A stretch of DNA of 8,492 bases. Source: Paraktedonobacter sp035294465 (GTDB lineage: Bacteria; Chloroflexota; Ktedonobacteria; Ktedonobacterales; Ktedonobacteraceae). The notes under the pieces were generated by a model. It was not told the origin of the DNA and ran no database searches. It worked only from the letters and a program-made list of their open reading frames with translations. The translations under genes and the position numbers were made by a program. Each line of letters begins with the position of its first letter. The first letter of the stretch is position 1. Shown here piece after piece: positions 5,993 to 8,492 of the stretch. The stretch lies in the NCBI GenBank assembly GCA_035294465.1, contig DATGKW010000157.1, forward strand, positions 1 through 8,492, written 5' to 3'.

Positions 5993-6546
5993 CGGTTTGT
6001 CTCCTTGTGGGATTCCCCCACCGGTTGCAGATGTGTACGTAAGCTGGCCAGGGCGCGATGCAAGCGCGATTTCACTGTACCCAGTGGAGCATTGGTGATC
6101 TGAGCAATCTCAGCCAGATCCAGGCCCGCGAAAAAGCGCAGTTCAAGTACACGTTGCTGCTCAGCTGAGAGCATTTCCAGGGCAAGCTGTAGCTCGATAT
6201 CATTCTCCAGATGAAGAATTTGTTCCAGCACATCATCGGCTTGCATTGCCTGCTCCAGGCCGGAGCCATCGAGTGCCAGGGTAGGGAGCTTGCGGCGGCG
6301 CAGAACCACCCGGCAGCGATTGGCAACGATGGTGAGCAGCCAGGGCCGAAACTCCCGGCCTCGCTGGAAACGCGGCAGGCTCCGCCAGACATCTAGCCAC
6401 GCTTCCTGCAAAACATCTTCGGCGGTGGCTGCATCGGGCAGAAACACCCGCGCAGTTCGCCAGGCTATCGTGTGATACGCCTCGATGAGTCGCTGAAAAG
6501 CCAGTTGATCGCCCATCTGCGCCTGGTGGATGGTCTGTTCTTCCAT
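5980..6546 (-). CDS. ECF-type RNA polymerase sigma factor
   Basis: A 188-residue extracytoplasmic-function sigma-70 family factor, which directs RNA polymerase to a regulon's promoters. Region 2 spans about 14-86: AFQRLIEAYHTIAWRTARVF, then AEDVLQEAWLDVWRSLPRF (core-binding and -10 recognition) and FRPWLLTIVANRCRVVLRRR. A linker (87-115) leads to region 4 (about 116-172), with LSAEQQRVLELRFFAGLDLA and the helix-turn-helix IAQITNAPLGTVKSRLHRAL that reads the -35 element. Length is normal for the class, and there is no sigma region 3 or long C-terminal domain. A GGGAG run near 6558-6562 (read on -) precedes the ATG by 11 bases. The gene is first in a two-gene operon; its final codons overlap the start of the putative membrane regulator. 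The divergent archease transcript starts upstream. The regulon is unknown, and no consensus ECF promoter pair was found in the window. Confidence 0.92.
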   Translation of the reverse strand: MEEQTIHQAQMGDQLAFQRLIEAYHTIAWRTARVFLPDAATAEDVLQEAWLDVWRSLPRFQRGREFRPWLLTIVANRCRVVLRRRKLPTLALDGSGLEQAMQADDVLEQILHLENDIELQLALEMLSAEQQRVLELRFFAGLDLAEIAQITNAPLGTVKSRLHRALASLRTHLQPVGESHKETNRWQR

Positions 6547-6578
6547 CTAACGTCTGTCTCCCGGTCACTATTTCGTCT

Positions 6579-6592
6579 GAAAAGCGCTTTTC
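6579..6592. promoter_or_regulatory. 14-bp palindrome in the leader of the sigma operon
   Basis: GAAAAGCGCTTTTC is a perfect palindrome 32 bases upstream of the sigma factor start codon. Its place in the presumed promoter/leader region fits an operator, but no regulator or promoter boxes can be assigned to it. Confidence 0.35.
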
Positions 6593-6728
6593 TTTCAAGT
6601 AGTATGCAGGCGCGAGCTAAAAGGTTCCCGGCGAGATACTTGCATTTTTCATATACCATCATCTGCGCCGCAGGCGCGAGTACGCGAGCAGGATGGCGCT
6701 CAGGTACCCTCTGAGCAAAATTAACCAC

Positions 6729-6757
6729 TTGACAATTCGCAAACTATATAGTACTAT
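6729..6757 (+). promoter_or_regulatory. Sigma-70-type promoter for leader ORF and archease
   Basis: TTGACA at 6729-6734 is a perfect -35 box and TACTAT at 6752-6757 a good -10 box, with an ideal 17-base spacing. Transcription should start near 6764, giving an untranslated leader of about 57 bases before the ORF at 6821. The spacer holds the 10-bp palindrome ACTATATAGT (6743-6752), and TTGACA recurs inverted as TGTCAA at 6757-6762. A 6-bp inverted repeat (6698-6703 with 6711-6716) lies just upstream. These could be operator sites, though each is short. Confidence 0.7.
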
Positions 6758-6804
6758 GTCAAAGTGATACAATACTTTTAGAGAAAGCGAATTTCTGCAA
6801 AATG

Positions 6805-6871
6805 AAGGAGGTACGACCATATGCAAACACCATTTCATCTTTCCCTCTACTCTTCCACACCGAGGTCGTAC
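6805..6871 (+). promoter_or_regulatory. Ribosome binding site with complementary segment in the leader ORF
   Basis: AAGGAGGT at 6805-6812 is a near-perfect Shine-Dalgarno sequence 8 bases before the ATG at 6821. The segment GTACGACC (6811-6818), which overlaps its end and fills the spacer, is exactly complementary to GGTCGTAC at 6864-6871 inside the ORF. An 8-bp helix would close a loop of about 45 bases containing the start codon and could dampen initiation. The pairing is seen in the sequence; its use is inference. Confidence 0.5.
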
Positions 6872-6910
6872 TCTCTGCGGCAAATGCTCGTTTTGGGAAG
6901 CAGAGCGTAA
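6821..6910 (+). CDS. 29-codon leader ORF upstream of archease
   Basis: This short ORF encodes MQTPFHLSLYSSTPRSYSLR plus nine further residues, ending in GSRA and TAA. It has the best ribosome binding site in its neighbourhood (AAGGAGGT, 8-base spacing) and follows a strong promoter. The stop codon ends three bases before the archease ATG, in the same frame, with only GCC between. Archease itself has a weak site (GGAAG, 13 bases away), so its translation probably depends on ribosomes finishing this ORF, or on occasional stop-codon readthrough. The peptide is Ser- and Arg-rich with no run of a single amino acid that would mark a classic attenuator. No homologue is known to me. Alternatively the TAA is a recent mutation or sequencing error in a longer archease N-terminus, but archeases normally begin just before the EHTADIG motif, as the downstream start does. 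Confidence 0.55.
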   Translation: MQTPFHLSLYSSTPRSYSLRQMLVLGSRA

Positions 6911-6913
6911 GCC

Positions 6914-7339
6914 ATGAGACGCGTGCCCTATGAAGCATTCGAGCATACCGCCGATATCGGCCTGCACGCCTATGGCCGGACGCTGCCGGAGCTTTTCGCC
7001 AACGCCGCAGCCGGCATGGAGAGCCTGCTGGTCGCGCCCGAACAGGTCGAAGCGCGGGTCAGCCGCGAGGTCACAGCCGAAGGGCACGACCTGGTCTCGC
7101 TGCTGATCGCCTGGCTGAACGAACTGATTTTCCTGTTCGATACCGAGCATCTCCTGCTCAAACGCTTTGAGATCAGCGACTTTACTGGCACGCACCTGCA
7201 AGCCAGCGTCTCCGGCGAACCATACGACCCGGCCCGCCATGACCTGAGCAGCGCCATCAAAGCCGTAACCTGGCACGAGGCATCCGTAGAAGAGACCGGC
7301 TCCGAGGGCTACAGAGCGCGCGTCATCCTTGATATCTAA
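6914..7339 (+). CDS. Archease family protein
   Basis: A 141-residue archease (SHS2-fold). Known archeases activate the RNA ligase RtcB by speeding its guanylylation and permitting multiple turnover, using metal-binding acidic residues near both ends of the chain. The N-terminal signature EHTADIGLHAYG (10-21), including Asp14, and the C-terminal VILDI ending (137-141), with Asp140, are the usual acidic positions. HDLSSAIKAVTWHEASVEET (109-128) matches the other conserved block. Length fits the family (about 140). The start follows the leader ORF after three bases, so coupled translation is likely. No rtcB gene is in the window; the next gene is an ATP-type RNA ligase, separated by 248 bases that carry a MITE-like element. 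RtcB may lie elsewhere or further downstream. The family call is firm; the partner is not. Confidence 0.92.
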   Translation: MRRVPYEAFEHTADIGLHAYGRTLPELFANAAAGMESLLVAPEQVEARVSREVTAEGHDLVSLLIAWLNELIFLFDTEHLLLKRFEISDFTGTHLQASVSGEPYDPARHDLSSAIKAVTWHEASVEETGSEGYRARVILDI

Positions 7340-7365
7340 CAGAACGACGCAAACTCTGTTCACCC

Positions 7366-7533
7366 GGCAGAGAGGACCGCTTCAGCAAGAGCCTCTCACC
7401 TGGCTGTATGCCTGCCCTCACGAGGAAACATCTGCCACATTTGCCGGCTATGCCCTGGTCATAGCAGTGTTTGTGCAGAGCAGGCGCTCCCCGATCAATC
7501 GGGAGAGGGTCCGCTGAAGCGGTCCTCCCTGGC
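7366..7533 (-). mobile_element. MITE-like element, 168 bp, copy 2 (inverted)
   Basis: The ends at 7366-7386 and 7513-7533 are inverted copies over 21 bases with 19 matches, sharing GAGGACCGCTTCAGC. They match the ends of the copy at 3335-3501. The interior aligns with that copy only when reverse-complemented, so the two lie in opposite orientation; the aligned core is shifted by about 20 bases relative to the ends. No coding potential or clear target duplication is seen. The element occupies most of the 248-base gap between archease and the RNA ligase gene. Confidence 0.7.
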
Positions 7534-7540
7534 AGTTTTT
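7501..7540 (+). terminator. Possible terminator at the element's right end
   Basis: The element's right end folds imperfectly: CCGC (7511-7514) pairs with GCGG (7519-7522) around TGAA, then after one mismatch GGG (7507-7509) pairs with CCT (7524-7526). Five T follow at 7536-7540, about ten bases beyond the stem. Such a structure could end archease transcripts, but the stem is interrupted and the T-run is distant. Confidence 0.3.
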
Positions 7541-7587
7541 CATGGATACATTTCATTCAAGCTTCTACAAAGAAGGAGGGAACTCGT

Positions 7588-8492
7588 ATGAGTAGCTTGA
7601 TTGTTCCGGTTGCTACTATCGAGGCCATCAAACCGCATACGAACGCTGATAGCCTTGAACTGGCGCAGGTGCTGGGCTGGCAACTCGTTGTGCGCAAAGG
7701 TGAATACCAGGTGGGCGAGCGCATCGTCTACTTCCCCATAGACACGCTCCTCCCACTTGAGGTATCCGAGCGCTTTGGCGTCACAAAATACCTCAGCAAA
7801 CAGCGCATTCGCTGCGCAAAATTGCGTGGCGAACCATCGTTCGGCCTGGCTGTGCGCCCGGATAAGGACTGGCCGGTTGGCGAGAACGTGGCTGATTACT
7901 ACGGGGCCACCAGATACGAGCCGCCGGTGCGCGCCACTGCTGGCGATGCCGAGAAAGATCACCCGCTTTTCGTAGCCTATACCGAAATTGAGAACATGCG
8001 CAATTTCCCTACCATCCTGGAGCAGGGGGAAAGCGTGATGCTGAGCGAGAAGATTCACGGCACCCAGTGCCGCGTGGGAATGATCGAGGGTGAACTGATG
8101 GCCGGCTCGAAGAGCCTGCGTCGCAAGCGCCCGCAGGACGATCACTTTGCCGGCAACATCTACTGGTTCCCATGCTCGCTAGAGCCGGTGCGCGCTCTGG
8201 TAGAGGATCTGGGCCGCGAACATCGGCAGGTGATCCTGTTCGGCGAGGTCTATGGAAGCAAGATCCAGTCCTTCCACTACGGCTTACGCGACCGCAAGAT
8301 CGGCTTCCGCGCCTTCGATCTGCTGCTGGATGGGCACTACCTGGATTGGCCGGAATTCCTGGAGGTCTGCGCCAGGTACGGCGTTGAGACGGTACCGGTG
8401 CTGGCCACTCTTCCATTCGATCTTAACGAGATCAAACGCTACAGCGAGGGAAAGACGCTGCTCATGGAAAAAGACGCGCATATGCGTGAAGG
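7588..8492 (+). CDS. DraRnl/Rnl5-like ATP-dependent RNA ligase (partial, 3' end missing)
   Basis: The first 301 codons of an RNA ligase of the DRB0094 (DraRnl, Rnl5) family, which seals 3'-OH/5'-phosphate RNA ends via a lysine-AMP intermediate. An N-terminal OB-like module (about 1-105: SLIVPVATIEAIKPHTNADS, GERIVYFPIDTLLP, RIRCAKLRGEPSFGLAV) is the hallmark that separates this family from T4 Rnl1 and Rnl2. The nucleotidyltransferase domain follows: motif I EKIHGT with Lys155 as the expected nucleophile, a SKSLRRK stretch (174-180), motif III LFGEVYG (217-223) and motif IIIa GFRAFDLLL (239-247). The window ends at REG, the start of motif IV; motif V lies beyond. DraRnl is about 340 residues, so roughly 40 are missing. 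AAGGAGGG at 7573-7580 lies 7 bases before the ATG. Archease is upstream on the same strand, suggesting a shared RNA-repair role. Confidence 0.9.
   Translation, partial: MSSLIVPVATIEAIKPHTNADSLELAQVLGWQLVVRKGEYQVGERIVYFPIDTLLPLEVSERFGVTKYLSKQRIRCAKLRGEPSFGLAVRPDKDWPVGENVADYYGATRYEPPVRATAGDAEKDHPLFVAYTEIENMRNFPTILEQGESVMLSEKIHGTQCRVGMIEGELMAGSKSLRRKRPQDDHFAGNIYWFPCSLEPVRALVEDLGREHRQVILFGEVYGSKIQSFHYGLRDRKIGFRAFDLLLDGHYLDWPEFLEVCARYGVETVPVLATLPFDLNEIKRYSEGKTLLMEKDAHMRE

Noticed and set aside
6604..6628. ECF-type autoregulatory promoter for the sigma operon
   Set aside because: GGAACC (read on -, 6628-6623) resembles an ECF -35 element, but no CGTC-like -10 element follows at 16-17 bases.

Overview
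The window looks like chromosomal DNA from a Chloroflexota bacterium, most likely of the class Ktedonobacteria. This rests on gene content rather than a marker gene: an ECF sigma factor paired with a membrane-anchored WD40-like propeller protein, a scrap of a second WD40 gene, two double-domain YbjQ-like proteins, an archease and a DraRnl-type RNA ligase, all at moderate-to-high GC with clear AAGGAGG-type ribosome binding sites. The taxonomic call is inference.

Left part (1-3276, all on +): a 131-residue conserved hypothetical protein is followed by two tandem paralogues, each with two YbjQ-like (UPF0145) domains. After them come a perfect 16-bp inverted repeat and the last ~29 codons of a decayed WD40-repeat gene, then a flavin reductase-like gene.

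Middle (3277-6546): a 314-base gap carries a MITE-like element with 21-bp inverted ends. Next is a HIT-family hydrolase/transferase gene on +. It converges on a two-gene operon read from -, an ECF sigma factor (5980-6546) whose end overlaps the start of a single-pass membrane protein with a large outer beta-propeller (4268-5992). The second protein is a plausible regulator (anti-sigma factor) of the first.

Right part (6547-8492): a strong sigma-70-type promoter drives a 29-codon leader ORF with an excellent ribosome binding site. The leader stops three bases before the archease start, in the same reading frame. After a second copy of the MITE-like element, in the opposite orientation to the first, comes a DraRnl/Rnl5-like ATP-dependent RNA ligase cut by the window end. 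Archease normally serves the RtcB ligase; no RtcB is visible here, so an RNA-repair locus with an unusual pairing is the most interesting hypothesis in the window.

No rRNA, tRNA, CRISPR array or complete transposase gene was recognised.
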